DNA from: an uncultured Clostridia bacterium
GTDB taxonomy: Bacteria > Bacillota > Clostridia > Oscillospirales > CAG-272
Assembly (NCBI GenBank): GCA_945929845.1
Contig: CAMEON010000002.1
Coordinates: 64,443-103,406, forward strand
DNA: 38,964 bases
Direction: 5' to 3'
Of the stretch, positions 7,556-16,964 are shown in pieces. The notes beneath the pieces are model-generated. The model searched no databases, was not told the DNA's origin, and was given only the letters and a program-made list of their open reading frames with translations. The position numbers were made by a program, and so were the translations under genes. Each line of letters begins with the position of its first letter. Within the stretch, counting starts at the first letter, position 1.

Positions 7556-9505
7556 ATGAAATCCATCCAAATGCGTTCAGCTGTACTGACCGCCGCCCTT
7601 CTGACTGCCTCCTTCGTCCTTTCCGCCTGCCGGGGTACAGACCCCCCCGCCGGAGAGGATCCGTCCACAGGAGAGGGGGGCACCCTTGAAGTTATGACCG
7701 GCGTGGATGTCATACCGGAGGGAACCGTAGCACCGGAGACGGTACCGGAGATGGTCACGGCGGAGGAGCCGTCTTCCGGTTCCTTTACCGGAGCCTCTGA
7801 CACGGTCGTGACCCTGCTGGGTGACATAGCCACCGTGGAAGGGTCGGGCGTGACCGTATCCGGCTCGGTGGTGACCTTTACCGCCGCAGGCACCTATCTT
7901 GTCAGCGGCACCCTGAATAACGGCCAGCTTGTGATAGACACTGCCGATACCGAGAAGGTCAAGCTCATTCTGAACGGCGTATCGGTGTCCTGCGCCGACG
8001 GCCCGGCGGTCTATGTGGTCAACGCACCGAAAAAGGCCATCCTCTACACCGCCGAGAACTCCGTCAACCTGCTGTCTGACGGGAGCGGGTATGTGGTACC
8101 TGACGAGGCACAGGTGGAGGGCGTGGTATACCCCAACGCCTGTGTCTACGCCTGTGATGATCTGAAGCTGGATGGAGCCGGCACGCTCCAGATCACGGCC
8201 CACGGCGACAAGGGCATCAACACCAAGGACGATCTGGAGATTACCGGGGGCACCGTCCTTGTCACAGCACCGGGGGCCGGCATCCGTGCCAATGACTCCG
8301 TGGGGATGACCGGCGGCTCTGTCACCGTCACCACCACCGGCGGTGACGGACTGAAGACCTCCAATGTGGAAACAGAGGGCAGTGGCTGGATCCGGATCAG
8401 CGGCGGTGCCCTGTATATCTCCGCCGTTGGCGACGGCATCCATGCCGCCACCGACCTGACCGTCACGGACGGCACCCTGGTGCTGACCACGCTGAACACC
8501 GACGGGTCTGCCCTGAAGGAAAGTTCTGCTTCCTCTTCCTCCACCCCCACCGCCCCCGGTCGGTTCGGCGGCTTCGGCGGTATGGGCGAGGGCAACAGCA
8601 GCAAACCGGACTTCAGCGCCAAGGGTCTCAAAGCCGGGGGAACGCTGACCGTCAGCGGCGGCAAGGTGACGCTTGTCACCCTGGACGACGGTATCCACAG
8701 CGATGATACCGTGATCCTTGCAGGGGGTCAGCTCTATATCCGGGCCGGAGACGACGGGATCCACGCCGACAAGGTACTGACTCTCTCCGGCGGGAACACC
8801 GAGGTGGCCCAGAGCTACGAAGGGCTGGAGGCACTGAAGATCAACATCCTGGGGGGCACCAACCGTGTCACCTCTACGGATGACGGTATGAACGCATCCG
8901 GAGGAACTACTTCCGGTATGCAGTCGGGCATCCCCGGAGCTGGCGGCCGCCCCGGAATAGGCGGGCGCGGTACCACGACCTCCGGCACGATAGCGACCAC
9001 GACGGAGGATACCCCCCTTCTGACCATTGCAGGCGGTTTCACCGTCGTCAATGCCGGGGGGGATGGCATCGACTCCAACGGCAATATTGATATGACCGGG
9101 GGCACCCTTCTGGTCTTCGGCCCCACCAACAGCGGCAACGGTGCCATCGACACCGGCGACGGCGGTTACGGCATGACCATTTCCGGCGGTACGCTACTGG
9201 CCGTGGGCACAAGCGGTATGTCCGAGAGTGCCAGCAACAACGGTCAGGCAGTATGGGTAGCTTCCTTCCGCTCTACGGTGGCGGCCAACACGCTGCTTGG
9301 CCTGATGGACGGAGACGGACAGCTCATCTGTGCGTACCAGCTCCCCAAGTCCATCTCCTCCATCGTGTTCAGCAGTCCTGACCTTGTGTCCGGCCAGACC
9401 TATACCCTGGTACAGGGCGGCACCGGCGATACAGACGGCGATGGACAGATTGATATAGCCACCTACGCCGGGTACTCCGAGGTCGGTTCCCTGACAGCCA
9501 ATTGA
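7556..9505 (+). CDS. Carbohydrate-binding beta-helix lipoprotein (DUF4353 / Cthe_2159-like)
   Basis: The 649-residue product begins with a lipoprotein signal peptide (basic start, hydrophobic stretch, lipobox VLSAC with the lipidated Cys at residue 25), so it should be anchored on the outer face of the membrane. After a Glu/Thr/Pro-rich linker, the body consists of recurrent strands of the form GG-x-L-x-I-x-A-x-GDGI-x-A-x-x-x-L, including GDKGINTKDDLEITGG, GDGIHAATDLTVTDG, DDGIHSDD and DDGIHADKVL. This pattern is that of parallel beta-helix proteins of the DUF4353 family; Cthe_2159 binds polygalacturonate and calcium. Two Gly/Ser-rich insertions (near residues 320-350 and 445-480) interrupt the repeats. 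The start at 7556 is preferred over 7514 because it has GGGAG upstream and yields the signal peptide. It appears to be a single-gene unit. Confidence 0.85.
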   Translation: MKSIQMRSAVLTAALLTASFVLSACRGTDPPAGEDPSTGEGGTLEVMTGVDVIPEGTVAPETVPEMVTAEEPSSGSFTGASDTVVTLLGDIATVEGSGVTVSGSVVTFTAAGTYLVSGTLNNGQLVIDTADTEKVKLILNGVSVSCADGPAVYVVNAPKKAILYTAENSVNLLSDGSGYVVPDEAQVEGVVYPNACVYACDDLKLDGAGTLQITAHGDKGINTKDDLEITGGTVLVTAPGAGIRANDSVGMTGGSVTVTTTGGDGLKTSNVETEGSGWIRISGGALYISAVGDGIHAATDLTVTDGTLVLTTLNTDGSALKESSASSSSTPTAPGRFGGFGGMGEGNSSKPDFSAKGLKAGGTLTVSGGKVTLVTLDDGIHSDDTVILAGGQLYIRAGDDGIHADKVLTLSGGNTEVAQSYEGLEALKINILGGTNRVTSTDDGMNASGGTTSGMQSGIPGAGGRPGIGGRGTTTSGTIATTTEDTPLLTIAGGFTVVNAGGDGIDSNGNIDMTGGTLLVFGPTNSGNGAIDTGDGGYGMTISGGTLLAVGTSGMSESASNNGQAVWVASFRSTVAANTLLGLMDGDGQLICAYQLPKSISSIVFSSPDLVSGQTYTLVQGGTGDTDGDGQIDIATYAGYSEVGSLTAN

Positions 9506-9558
9506 CCGCCGAACAGGTACGCCCCCGGACACTGCGATCGAATAGAAAGGAACGCCCC

Positions 9559-10746
9559 ATGAAACTGACGCTTGTAGCCACCTGCATGTTCGGACTGGAA
9601 AAGCTGGTGGGAGAAGAAATTGACGCTTTGGGTCTGCGCCGGCTGGACACCATGGACGGTCGGGTGACATTCGAGGGAGAGGAGACGGACATCCCCCGGG
9701 CAAACATCCACCTGCGCTGTGCCGAACGGGTCTTCGTGCGTCTGGGTACCTTCCCTGCCCGCACCTTCACCGAGCTGTTTGACGGCACGAAGGCCCTTCC
9801 CTGGGAGGAGTGGATCGGACGGGAGGATGCCTTCCCTGTCAAGGGGCATTCCATCCGCAGTGGGCTGACCTCCGTGCCGGACTGTCAGAGCATTGTCAAG
9901 AAGGCGGTGGTGGAGCGGCTCCACGATAGGTACGGTATCACCTGGTTTCAGGAGACCGGCACCAAGTACCAGATCGAATTCTTCCTCTTCAAGGATATAG
10001 CCGCCCTGATGATAGACACCTCCGGTACCGCCCTGCACAAGCGGGGCTACCGTCCCGCCTCCGGAGCCGCCCCCCTGCGGGAGACGCTGGCCGCGGCCAT
10101 TGCCATGACAGCCCGCCCCCGGGAGGACACGCTTCTCTGGGATCCCTTCTGCGGCTCCGGCACCATTGCCATCGAGGCCGCCATGATCGCCACCCGCCGG
10201 GCCCCCGGACTGGATCGGTCCTTCGCCGGGGAAGCCTTTGCCCGCCTGCCGGAGCCTCTGTGGCGGGAGGCCAGGGAGGCCGCCCGGGCGCAGATCCTCA
10301 CGGACAGCCACTTTGAAGCCTACGCCTCGGACATAGACGAGGACATTCTGGATCTGACCTATGAAAACGCCCTGCGTGCAGGGGTGGAGAATCACCTGAA
10401 CATCTTTCAGGCGGACGCCAGAGACATCAAACGGTTGGATCGGCGAGGAACTGTCATCTGCAACCCGCCCTACGGGGAACGCATGGGAGAGCGGCAGGAG
10501 ATTCAGGAACTATACCGGCAGATGGGCAAGGCCTTCCGCTCCCTTGACCCATGGCAGATCTATATCCTGACCTCCTGCGACCGCTTTGAAAAGCTGTACG
10601 GGCGGCAGGCTGACCGGGTCAAGCGGCTGTACAATGGCATGATCCCCTGCTTCCTGTATGAGTATTATAAACCGCAGGACAGTCGTAGCGGGGACAAGAA
10701 CCGGGACAGGGGCGGACACCCGGGGAATATGCACAGTAAGAAATAA
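9559..10746 (+). CDS. THUMP-domain class I SAM-dependent RNA methyltransferase (RlmL N-half/YpsC type)
   Basis: The 395-residue protein has an N-terminal ferredoxin-like/THUMP region (residues 1-160) followed by a Rossmann methyltransferase domain. The SAM-binding DPFCGSGT motif is at 195-202 and the catalytic NPPYGER motif at 302-308, the pattern of N2-guanine methyltransferases such as RlmL (23S rRNA m2G2445) and Bacillus YpsC. The protein is therefore expected to methylate a guanine in 23S rRNA in the cytoplasm; the exact position is inferred. AAAGGA lies 7 nt before the ATG at 9559, whereas the earlier ATG at 9502 overlaps the previous gene and has no clear site. The gene begins 53 bp after the lipoprotein and ends 62 bp before the ComEC-like gene. 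Confidence 0.9.
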   Translation: MKLTLVATCMFGLEKLVGEEIDALGLRRLDTMDGRVTFEGEETDIPRANIHLRCAERVFVRLGTFPARTFTELFDGTKALPWEEWIGREDAFPVKGHSIRSGLTSVPDCQSIVKKAVVERLHDRYGITWFQETGTKYQIEFFLFKDIAALMIDTSGTALHKRGYRPASGAAPLRETLAAAIAMTARPREDTLLWDPFCGSGTIAIEAAMIATRRAPGLDRSFAGEAFARLPEPLWREAREAARAQILTDSHFEAYASDIDEDILDLTYENALRAGVENHLNIFQADARDIKRLDRRGTVICNPPYGERMGERQEIQELYRQMGKAFRSLDPWQIYILTSCDRFEKLYGRQADRVKRLYNGMIPCFLYEYYKPQDSRSGDKNRDRGGHPGNMHSKK

Positions 10747-10808
10747 GAATACTTCCATAGCAGGCCAAAAACCGAATACAAGAACATCAGGGAAAGGGGG
10801 GACGCACC

Positions 10809-13307
10809 GTGGGCATATGGCGCAGGCGTCCCCTCTTTTCCCTTTGCACGGCTTGGATAGGCGGGTCGGCTCTGGGATATGCGCTGTTCGGCCCGGACGG
10901 AACCGGGTTGCTTTGGCTGTCGCTTCTCTTTCTGGGGCTGGCGGCTCTGGCCGCACTGACATCGCTTTTCTGCGCACTCTCCCGCCGTCCCCGCCCCTCT
11001 GTCAGGCGGGGTAGCCTCTTCGGGGCGGTGTTACTACTGTGCGGGGCTCTCTCCCTTCTTTTGTCCGGGGCGTACTTTTCCCATCAGGTTCAACCCGGAC
11101 ATTTTCCTTCCATGGAAGCGGTTGCCGACGGAACAGACATCACGCTGGTGGACGACAACGCATCCGCTGACAGCATTGCCACCGTAGGCAGTGACAGCCC
11201 GCTCTGGCAGGTCACGGCCACGGTGACGGAGCGGCTGGGCGGCGGCAGTCAGATCACAAGCTACGGTCTTGTGCTCCACACAGTCAACGGTTCTGCGGTG
11301 GGCAGTGCCCTGCACCCGGCCCGAGCCTACCTGCTTTGCACCTATGTCTGTGACCTTCAGCCCGGTTACGCCGTCACTCTGACAGCCAGAGCGGTACTTC
11401 TCGCCGAAGTAGCGGGAGACCGAGCCGCCTCCCTGATCGGTGACGGGTACAGCCTGGGGCTTACCTCGGACAGCGAGACCGACTACATCATCACCGAGGA
11501 GAACAGCGACGGCTTTCTCTCCCGTCTGGGCGATCTGCGTCGATCCTTGGCCGCCCTGCTTGACCGACTGGTCGGCCCGGCGGGCGGCGGCCTGCCCTCC
11601 GCCCTTCTGCTGGGGGAGCGGTCATACATCACCCAGGACTACGCCCGCTGTGGTGCCGCCCATCTGCTGGCCATCAGCGGATTGCACATGACTCTCCTGT
11701 TCGGTATGCTGGCATTGGTGTTGCGCCTGCTCTTCCTGCCCCGGCGGGTGCGAGGCGTGATCCTGGGCGTGTGCGCCCTGGGGTACCTCTGTCTGTTGGG
11801 CTTTCCGCCGTCGGCCACCCGGGCTGTCATCATGCTGGGCGTGACCTACCTGTCCTGGCTGTTCTCTGCAAGTGCCGATCCGGTCACTTCCCTGGGGCTT
11901 TCCGGGGCACTGATCCTGGGGCTGTCCCCCTGCACCCTGGGGGATGCCGGATTCTGGATGTCTTTCTCCGCTACCCTGGGGCTTGTCACGGTCATGCCTG
12001 CCGTGACCCGGCTCTTCAAAAGGCCCGCTTCCGGCAAAAGATCCGCCGGGACAGCCTCCGGGACGGCCGCCGGAACGGCCGCCGGATTGGCAGGGCGTGT
12101 ACAGGCACTTCTGCGCCGCATGGGGCGATGGGGGCTGGGCATTCTGACCGTACTCATCACCGGCGTGGTAGCCATGACCTTCTCCTTGTGGATCACAGCC
12201 ACGGCCATCGGCACGGTCAGCCCCCTCTCTCCCCTGTCCACCTTGCTCCTGACGCCGCTCTGCGCCCTTGTGCTGTTGCTCTCCCTGCTGGTTCTGCCTC
12301 TGCGGGGATTATGGATCACTCAAGTTTTCCTGCTTCCTGCCCTGCGCACGGTCTGTGGCTGGATGACCGGGCTGGCTCGGACGCTGGGGGAACCTCGCTG
12401 GGCGGTCATCTCCCTGTCCGACCCCTACACCAGGCCGGCCATTGGGATCCTCATAGCCGTCATGACGGTGGCTCTGCTGATCCTGCTGGGTGTCCGGCTC
12501 CCCCGGCGGCGGCAGTGGGTGGTCTGCCTGCCTGCCGTGTGCGGTTGGTTAGCCCTGGGGCTGGTGCTAGGCATCTCGGCCCATGTGTACAGCCGGCAGG
12601 TCACTGTGACCTACCTGCAACCCTCCGCCGCCTCCGAAGCATTGGTTCTGACCCGGGGGCAGGAAGCGGTCATATGCGACCTGTCCAACGGGAGCAACAC
12701 CGCCCTACGGGGAGCCTGGGATCAGGCGGAAGCAGTGGGAGCCACCGAAATATCCGTTCTGATGCTGACTCACTACCACAGCCGCACCCCCGGCACCCTT
12801 TGGAACCTGCTGTCCTACGAGAAAGTGCGGGCTCTTTGGCTACCGGAACCGGCGGACGGGGAGGACTACTTCCTGATGCTGTCCTGCCTGGAGAAGGCGG
12901 AGCTGTGCGGCGTGCCTGTGTATGTGTACCGTCCGGGAGACACGCTGACCGCCTTCGGCGGCACGGAGATTTGCCTGGAGACCGCCGCACTGGATCGATC
13001 GGCTCAGCCGGTACTGCTCCTGTCGGTCTGTACCGCCTACGACCGGCTGACCTTCTGTGGCGGGGCGGTCTTTGAAAGTGACCTTGGGGAGACGGCCACC
13101 CGGCTCTGCGGGGAGAGCGACACCGTGATCTTCGGTGCGCACGGCCCCCTCATCAAGGAGACCTACGCCTGTGTCCCCTCGGAGCGGCTGAAGCTGCTGT
13201 GCTTCGCCGACCTTGAGACCGCCGCCTGGATGGATGTAGCCTCCCTCCCCGCCGACCCGCCGGTACTGGTGGTGGGGCAGATACGGGTTGTCATGGACAT
13301 GGAGTAG
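10809..13307 (+). CDS. comEC: ComEC/Rec2-family DNA-uptake channel protein with degenerate MBL domain
   Basis: The GTG start at 10809 follows AAAGGGGGG. The 832-residue product has N-terminal membrane segments, an extracellular DUF4131-like region (about 80-250), then the Competence domain with the signature HLLAISGLHMTLLFGML near residue 285 and many further membrane helices up to about 590. The C-terminal 230 residues have the position and fold pattern of the metallo-beta-lactamase-like domain, but the expected metal motif (HxHxDH) reads THYHSRTPGT near residue 653, so metal binding is probably lost. ComEC forms the inner-membrane channel for single-stranded DNA during transformation. No comEA or other competence gene is adjacent. 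An Ala/Gly-rich linker (about 420-430) lies in the middle. Confidence 0.85.
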   Translation: MGIWRRRPLFSLCTAWIGGSALGYALFGPDGTGLLWLSLLFLGLAALAALTSLFCALSRRPRPSVRRGSLFGAVLLLCGALSLLLSGAYFSHQVQPGHFPSMEAVADGTDITLVDDNASADSIATVGSDSPLWQVTATVTERLGGGSQITSYGLVLHTVNGSAVGSALHPARAYLLCTYVCDLQPGYAVTLTARAVLLAEVAGDRAASLIGDGYSLGLTSDSETDYIITEENSDGFLSRLGDLRRSLAALLDRLVGPAGGGLPSALLLGERSYITQDYARCGAAHLLAISGLHMTLLFGMLALVLRLLFLPRRVRGVILGVCALGYLCLLGFPPSATRAVIMLGVTYLSWLFSASADPVTSLGLSGALILGLSPCTLGDAGFWMSFSATLGLVTVMPAVTRLFKRPASGKRSAGTASGTAAGTAAGLAGRVQALLRRMGRWGLGILTVLITGVVAMTFSLWITATAIGTVSPLSPLSTLLLTPLCALVLLLSLLVLPLRGLWITQVFLLPALRTVCGWMTGLARTLGEPRWAVISLSDPYTRPAIGILIAVMTVALLILLGVRLPRRRQWVVCLPAVCGWLALGLVLGISAHVYSRQVTVTYLQPSAASEALVLTRGQEAVICDLSNGSNTALRGAWDQAEAVGATEISVLMLTHYHSRTPGTLWNLLSYEKVRALWLPEPADGEDYFLMLSCLEKAELCGVPVYVYRPGDTLTAFGGTEICLETAALDRSAQPVLLLSVCTAYDRLTFCGGAVFESDLGETATRLCGESDTVIFGAHGPLIKETYACVPSERLKLLCFADLETAAWMDVASLPADPPVLVVGQIRVVMDME

Positions 13308-13396
13308 CTTTTCGGAGTAGCAAAAAACGCCCCCATTGGCCAATATTCGATCATGCTGTCCAAGAAGAAAATTTATTGTTTTTCGATAAATCCCTA

Positions 13397-13425
13397 TTGA
13401 CAAACGGGAACCAATGTGCTATAAT
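13397..13425 (+). promoter_or_regulatory. Perfect consensus extended -10 sigma-A promoter
   Basis: TTGACA (13397-13402), 17 bp, TATAAT (13420-13425), with TGC directly before the -10. It sits 38 bp before the DUF2975 start codon, giving a short leader. It should be a strong constitutive promoter unless repressed by the downstream HTH protein. Confidence 0.92.
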
Positions 13426-13462
13426 CATACCATCACTTACATATTATCCTGAGGAGGCTTCC

Positions 13463-13948
13463 ATGACACATACGAAATCCCGCTCCCCCTCCGGCCGGAG
13501 GGCTGCCCTGGCCTTGTCCTTTGGCCTGTGCTATGTCGCACTGGCCGGTGTCCTGTTGGCCGCCGTCTTCCTGGATCGACTGTTGTCACGATATGCTAAC
13601 CTGCACTACCCCTCCGGTTGGTTCCCCCATATGTCCCGGCATGCGCTGGTGCTGGTGCTGTTGTACCTGTGCCTGGCTGTGGCTGCCGCCGCCATTGTTT
13701 GCCTGCTTTCCCTGCTGTTTCATGTCCGAAGCGGTACCATCTTTACCGCCGCAAGCTGTTCCCTGGTCACGGCCATCGCCTGGCTGGTCATTGCCGAGGG
13801 TGGCTTGTTCGCTCTGGTCGGTTTGACCTTTCCCCTGTCTTTCGGGATCACCTATGTGTCGGTCACGATCGGTCTTTGCCTCCTTGTAGTGCGGGGCATC
13901 CTGAAGGATGCCACCCGGATCAAGGAAGAGAATGATCAGACCATATGA
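13463..13948 (+). CDS. DUF2975-family membrane protein
   Basis: The 161-residue protein has four hydrophobic segments (roughly 15-37, 60-85, 90-115 and 118-145) and short charged ends, matching the small DUF2975 membrane family. Members are typically encoded next to a small Cro/CI-type regulator (YoaS/YozG pair in Bacillus), as here. No biochemical function is established. GAGGAGG lies 5 nt before the ATG at 13463, immediately downstream of a perfect promoter. The next gene starts 28 bp after the stop, indicating an operon. Confidence 0.8.
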   Translation: MTHTKSRSPSGRRAALALSFGLCYVALAGVLLAAVFLDRLLSRYANLHYPSGWFPHMSRHALVLVLLYLCLAVAAAAIVCLLSLLFHVRSGTIFTAASCSLVTAIAWLVIAEGGLFALVGLTFPLSFGITYVSVTIGLCLLVVRGILKDATRIKEENDQTI

Positions 13949-13976
13949 ATTGTCCCGCCGGAAAGGAGTGTCGCCC

Positions 13977-14204
13977 ATGATTGTCGTCAACCTGGACATT
14001 ATGATGGCCCGCCGACATATCACGCTGAAGGAGCTGTCTGAACGGGTCGGGATCACCGAGCCCAATCTGTCTATTCTCAAAAACAATAAAGCCAAAGCCA
14101 TCCGCTTCTCCACCCTGGATGCACTGTGCCGTGTGCTGGACTGCCAGCCCGCCGATCTCATTGCCTACACGGACGAGGAAACGGATGAGAACCAAAGCAA
14201 CTGA
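13977..14204 (+). CDS. Small XRE-family HTH transcriptional regulator
   Basis: The 75-residue protein is a single helix-turn-helix domain: IMMARRHITLKELSERVGI, then TEPNLSILKNNKAKAIRFST and LDALCRVLDCQPADLI. This is the YozG/Cro-CI pattern, with the recognition helix around residues 24-36. GAAAGGAG lies upstream of the ATG at 13977. It is in the same operon as the DUF2975 protein and the next membrane protein, and by analogy with such pairs may autoregulate the strong promoter at 13397. The operator is not identified. Confidence 0.88.
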   Translation: MIVVNLDIMMARRHITLKELSERVGITEPNLSILKNNKAKAIRFSTLDALCRVLDCQPADLIAYTDEETDENQSN

Positions 14205-14216
14205 AAGGAGCCGCTT

Positions 14217-14990
14217 ATGTCTGCGTTCATGTTACTGTCTGTCGACTGGACTTCTATTGTCCTGTACGCTGTCATTTTCTTCTTCGGCGCCCTGCCCCTG
14301 GCAGCTGGTATTGTGGGCATGGTTCACGCCATTTCCGATGCGGTGCAGAAACATCGCCGCCCGCCTCTGTTCTCTATCCTGGCCTGGATCGTGGCGGCCT
14401 TATTCCTGATCGGTATCATCGGTTGTATCGTCCTTGAAAAGAAGTTCGGTCTGTACCTGTTTGTCTTCGGTCACTTCTTTGACTTCTGGCGGCTGATCTT
14501 CAGCGGCATCTTTGTCGCCAGCCTCCTGTCCGGTTGCTCTGTATTCATTTTCCGCTCCTACATGCCTGGCCAGAAGGTACCGAAGGATCAGGAAGAAGAG
14601 GATGGGTACCAAGAGCCCAACCATCTGGCCGCACGCATTCTTTCCGTGGCACTGGCCGTTGTCCTGTTGCTCCTGGTCACTGTATACCTGTGCTTCATTG
14701 ATTACTACAATTTTGAGCACGAGGTGACCCCGTACACTTCTCCGGACGGGCAACGAACCATACTGGTTGACAACTACTACTGGATGCTGAACTACGATGG
14801 CAACTGGTACAGGCTGGAGAATGCCAGACTATATCAAGTGAGATACGGTCTCTTTGCCACCAAGCTGTACGAGAAAAACGGCAATGACATCACCTACATT
14901 GAGGCAGATGAGTCCACCATCGACTGGACGGAGGATGGCCTCCAGATCCCCTTCGGCAAAATATACCTTGTCTACGATTACTACGAGTGA
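14217..14990 (+). CDS. Membrane protein of unknown function
   Basis: This 257-residue protein begins 12 bp after the HTH gene with AAAGGAG upstream. It has four predicted membrane segments (about 7-33, 46-68, 80-110 and 138-162). The C-terminal 90 residues are soluble, rich in Tyr, Asp and Asn (YYWMLNYDGNWYRLENARLY), and probably lie outside the membrane. A charged KVPKDQEEEDGYQEP loop separates segments three and four. I do not recognise the family. Its position suggests it belongs to the DUF2975-HTH operon. Confidence 0.75.
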   Translation: MSAFMLLSVDWTSIVLYAVIFFFGALPLAAGIVGMVHAISDAVQKHRRPPLFSILAWIVAALFLIGIIGCIVLEKKFGLYLFVFGHFFDFWRLIFSGIFVASLLSGCSVFIFRSYMPGQKVPKDQEEEDGYQEPNHLAARILSVALAVVLLLLVTVYLCFIDYYNFEHEVTPYTSPDGQRTILVDNYYWMLNYDGNWYRLENARLYQVRYGLFATKLYEKNGNDITYIEADESTIDWTEDGLQIPFGKIYLVYDYYE

Positions 14991-15039
14991 TACTGACCGC
15001 CGAGCCGTCGCAACATCACCTGAATTGAATACGGTTTGA

Positions 15040-15207
15040 TTTAGGAACCGCTGATTTATTCGGCGGCACATCTTCGGCACATCTTTTCCCGCCTGCTTCT
15101 TGCCGAAAAACTCGATGTACATCCAGTACATCTTGCGTTTTTCGCAATCGCAGACGAAAAAATCTGTACCGAATCTGCACCACCTCATTCAATCAGCGTT
15201 TCCTTTA
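15040..15207. mobile_element. Complete MITE-like element, copy 1
   Basis: The core is 160 bp (15044-15203), flanked on both sides by TTTA, which reads as a 4-bp target duplication. The termini are imperfect inverted repeats: GGAACCGCTGATTTATT at the left and the complement of GGAAACGCTGATTGAA at the right. Inside are a direct repeat of CGGCACATCTT, a palindromic GATGTACATC, and a hairpin TTGCG-TTTT-TCGCAA. In inverse orientation it is about 97% identical to copy 2 by eye. It lies between the 257-residue membrane protein and the DUF4173 gene, whose ribosome binding site begins right after the element. It encodes no transposase. Confidence 0.88.
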
Positions 15208-15226
15208 CAAATTAGGAGGCTTTGTC

Positions 15227-16879
15227 ATGAACGATCCCGCATACACGCCCCCCTCCACTACCCCTACCTCTACCATCCTGCGCTCCACCTCCAACCTCAC
15301 CCCCGGCACCCGTCCGCCCTATGCCTACCGCCTCTTTGAAGTGGTTGCCGCCTGGCTGTGCTGGGTCGCCGGATATATGCTTTGCGTGGTGATCCCCATT
15401 ACAGACTGTCTGTGGGGTGCGTTCGCCTACACCGTCGTCCTGTTCGGTGCCGCTCTGTGGTTCCTGGGGTACCGGAACCGGGTCTGCATCCTTCGAGGCG
15501 TGATCCAGGCTCTCATCAGCGTGCTTCTGTCTGTTTCCTACCTGGTCACCACCAACACCGCCATCATGGTCTGCGTGTTCCTGTTCAATTGCATCAACTG
15601 GTTCTACACGGTCTTTGTGCTCTCCGGCACCTCGGCGGAGCGTTTTCCCGGGGACAGCTTCGTGGGGGAAGCACTGTCATCGGTGTTCCTGCATCCCTTC
15701 AAGGCACCGGGCAACCTGTTCGTTGCCATATTCGGCGGGGGGAAGCAGGAGGACGGAACCGAACGACGGGGTGGGCGGTTTGGCAAGACGCTGGGCTTGA
15801 TCTTCTTGGGGTTAGCCCTGGCTTTCATCCCCACCCTGATCGTAGGCTTCCTTCTGTCCTATGACGAGGGCTTTACCGCCCTGCTGAAGAAGCTGTTCAA
15901 CCTTGATGAGATCGGAAAGATCATCCGCAACCTGATCTTCGGTATTCTCCTGGGTGCTTTCGCCTTCGGTGCCCTGCTCACCTCCCTCAACCGTGCCCGG
16001 GAAAAGAAGGATGGCTCCCTCCCTGCGGAGGGCAAGACAGTCAGCCCAAGAAGGGGTACTCATGTGCTGCCTGTCACGGTGGCCTGTGCCGCACTGACCC
16101 CGGTACTTTTGCTGTATGTGATCTTCTTTGTATCCCAGTGGTCTTACTATATGTCCGCTTTCTTCGGCATTCGCCCGGAGGAGCTGACCTATGCGGATTA
16201 CGCCCGCAACGGGTTCTTCGAGCTGTGCACGGTGGCCGGCATCAATGCTGTCCTCTGCATCCTGGCCAGTCTGTTCACACGCCGCCGGGCCGCCGACGAG
16301 GCACACCCTCGCCGTCATGCGACCCACCCGGCTCTGCGTTTTTTCCTCTGCCTGTTCTCCGTGTGTACGCTGGTGCTCATCGCCACTGCCCTGTCCAAGA
16401 TGTTCCTGTATGTGGACACCTACGGACTGACTCAGAAGCGGGTGTACGCCACCTGGTTCATGTTGCTCCTGGCCGTGAGCTTTGTGGTTGTCTTCCTCCG
16501 TCAAGTCTGCCGCCGGGTCAATCTCACCGGCACCCTGCTCTGTGTCTTTCTGGCCTTTTTCCTGGCTATCTCCCTTGTCAATGTGGATCGTCTGATCGTT
16601 TCCTACAATGTGCAGGCCTGCCTGGACGGCAATATCTATACCATGCAGGGGGAGGTGCTGGAGGATGCCGGCGTGTCCGGTGTTTTGCCTGCGCTGAACT
16701 TCATGGCTCAAACCGAGGGTACGCAGGATCCTGCCCTTGCCGACATCCGGGAGAAAACAGACCGCTGGCTGGCTCGTATGTCCCAAGAGCTACACAACAT
16801 GAAGCCGGGGGAGAAGAATATCCCCATCCTCCAGGCCGAGAGAGCCTTGCAGGCCAGTGGGCGGTATGCTATGAGATAA
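15227..16879 (+). CDS. DUF4173-family polytopic membrane protein
   Basis: The 550-residue protein has about eleven hydrophobic segments from residue 35 to 465, followed by a soluble tail. Features fit DUF4173: repeated membrane helices, a cytoplasmic loop after SGTSAERFPGDSFVGEA, the late VDTYGLTQKRVYATWFM helix start, and the YNVQACLDG segment after the last helix. The function of this family is unknown; members often sit beside DUF2975 or small regulator genes. TTAGGAGG lies 8 nt before the ATG at 15227, immediately after the copy 1 element, so the element may have separated this gene from its original promoter. A hairpin terminator follows. Confidence 0.82.
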   Translation: MNDPAYTPPSTTPTSTILRSTSNLTPGTRPPYAYRLFEVVAAWLCWVAGYMLCVVIPITDCLWGAFAYTVVLFGAALWFLGYRNRVCILRGVIQALISVLLSVSYLVTTNTAIMVCVFLFNCINWFYTVFVLSGTSAERFPGDSFVGEALSSVFLHPFKAPGNLFVAIFGGGKQEDGTERRGGRFGKTLGLIFLGLALAFIPTLIVGFLLSYDEGFTALLKKLFNLDEIGKIIRNLIFGILLGAFAFGALLTSLNRAREKKDGSLPAEGKTVSPRRGTHVLPVTVACAALTPVLLLYVIFFVSQWSYYMSAFFGIRPEELTYADYARNGFFELCTVAGINAVLCILASLFTRRRAADEAHPRRHATHPALRFFLCLFSVCTLVLIATALSKMFLYVDTYGLTQKRVYATWFMLLLAVSFVVVFLRQVCRRVNLTGTLLCVFLAFFLAISLVNVDRLIVSYNVQACLDGNIYTMQGEVLEDAGVSGVLPALNFMAQTEGTQDPALADIREKTDRWLARMSQELHNMKPGEKNIPILQAERALQASGRYAMR

Positions 16880-16904
16880 CCGGGGTTCTATGAAACCAAA
16901 TCAA

Positions 16905-16947
16905 AAAGACCACCCTGCCGACTCAGGCAAGCGTGGTCTTTCCTTTT
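16905..16947. terminator. Bidirectional intrinsic terminator
   Basis: AAAGACCAC (16905-16913) pairs with GTGGTCTTT (16933-16941), with an inner CCTG/CAGG stem, flanked by A-rich sequence on the left and CCTTTTT on the right. It serves the DUF4173 gene on the plus strand and, through its A-rich side, the converging GNAT gene on the minus strand. Confidence 0.85.
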
Positions 16948-16964
16948 TGCTATGGGCGATGATC

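Noticed and set aside
14829-15188. Minus-strand frame through copy 1 considered as a gene
   Set aside because: It runs from the short element into the end of the 257-residue gene; only the element part is shared with copy 2, and copy 3 is frameshifted.
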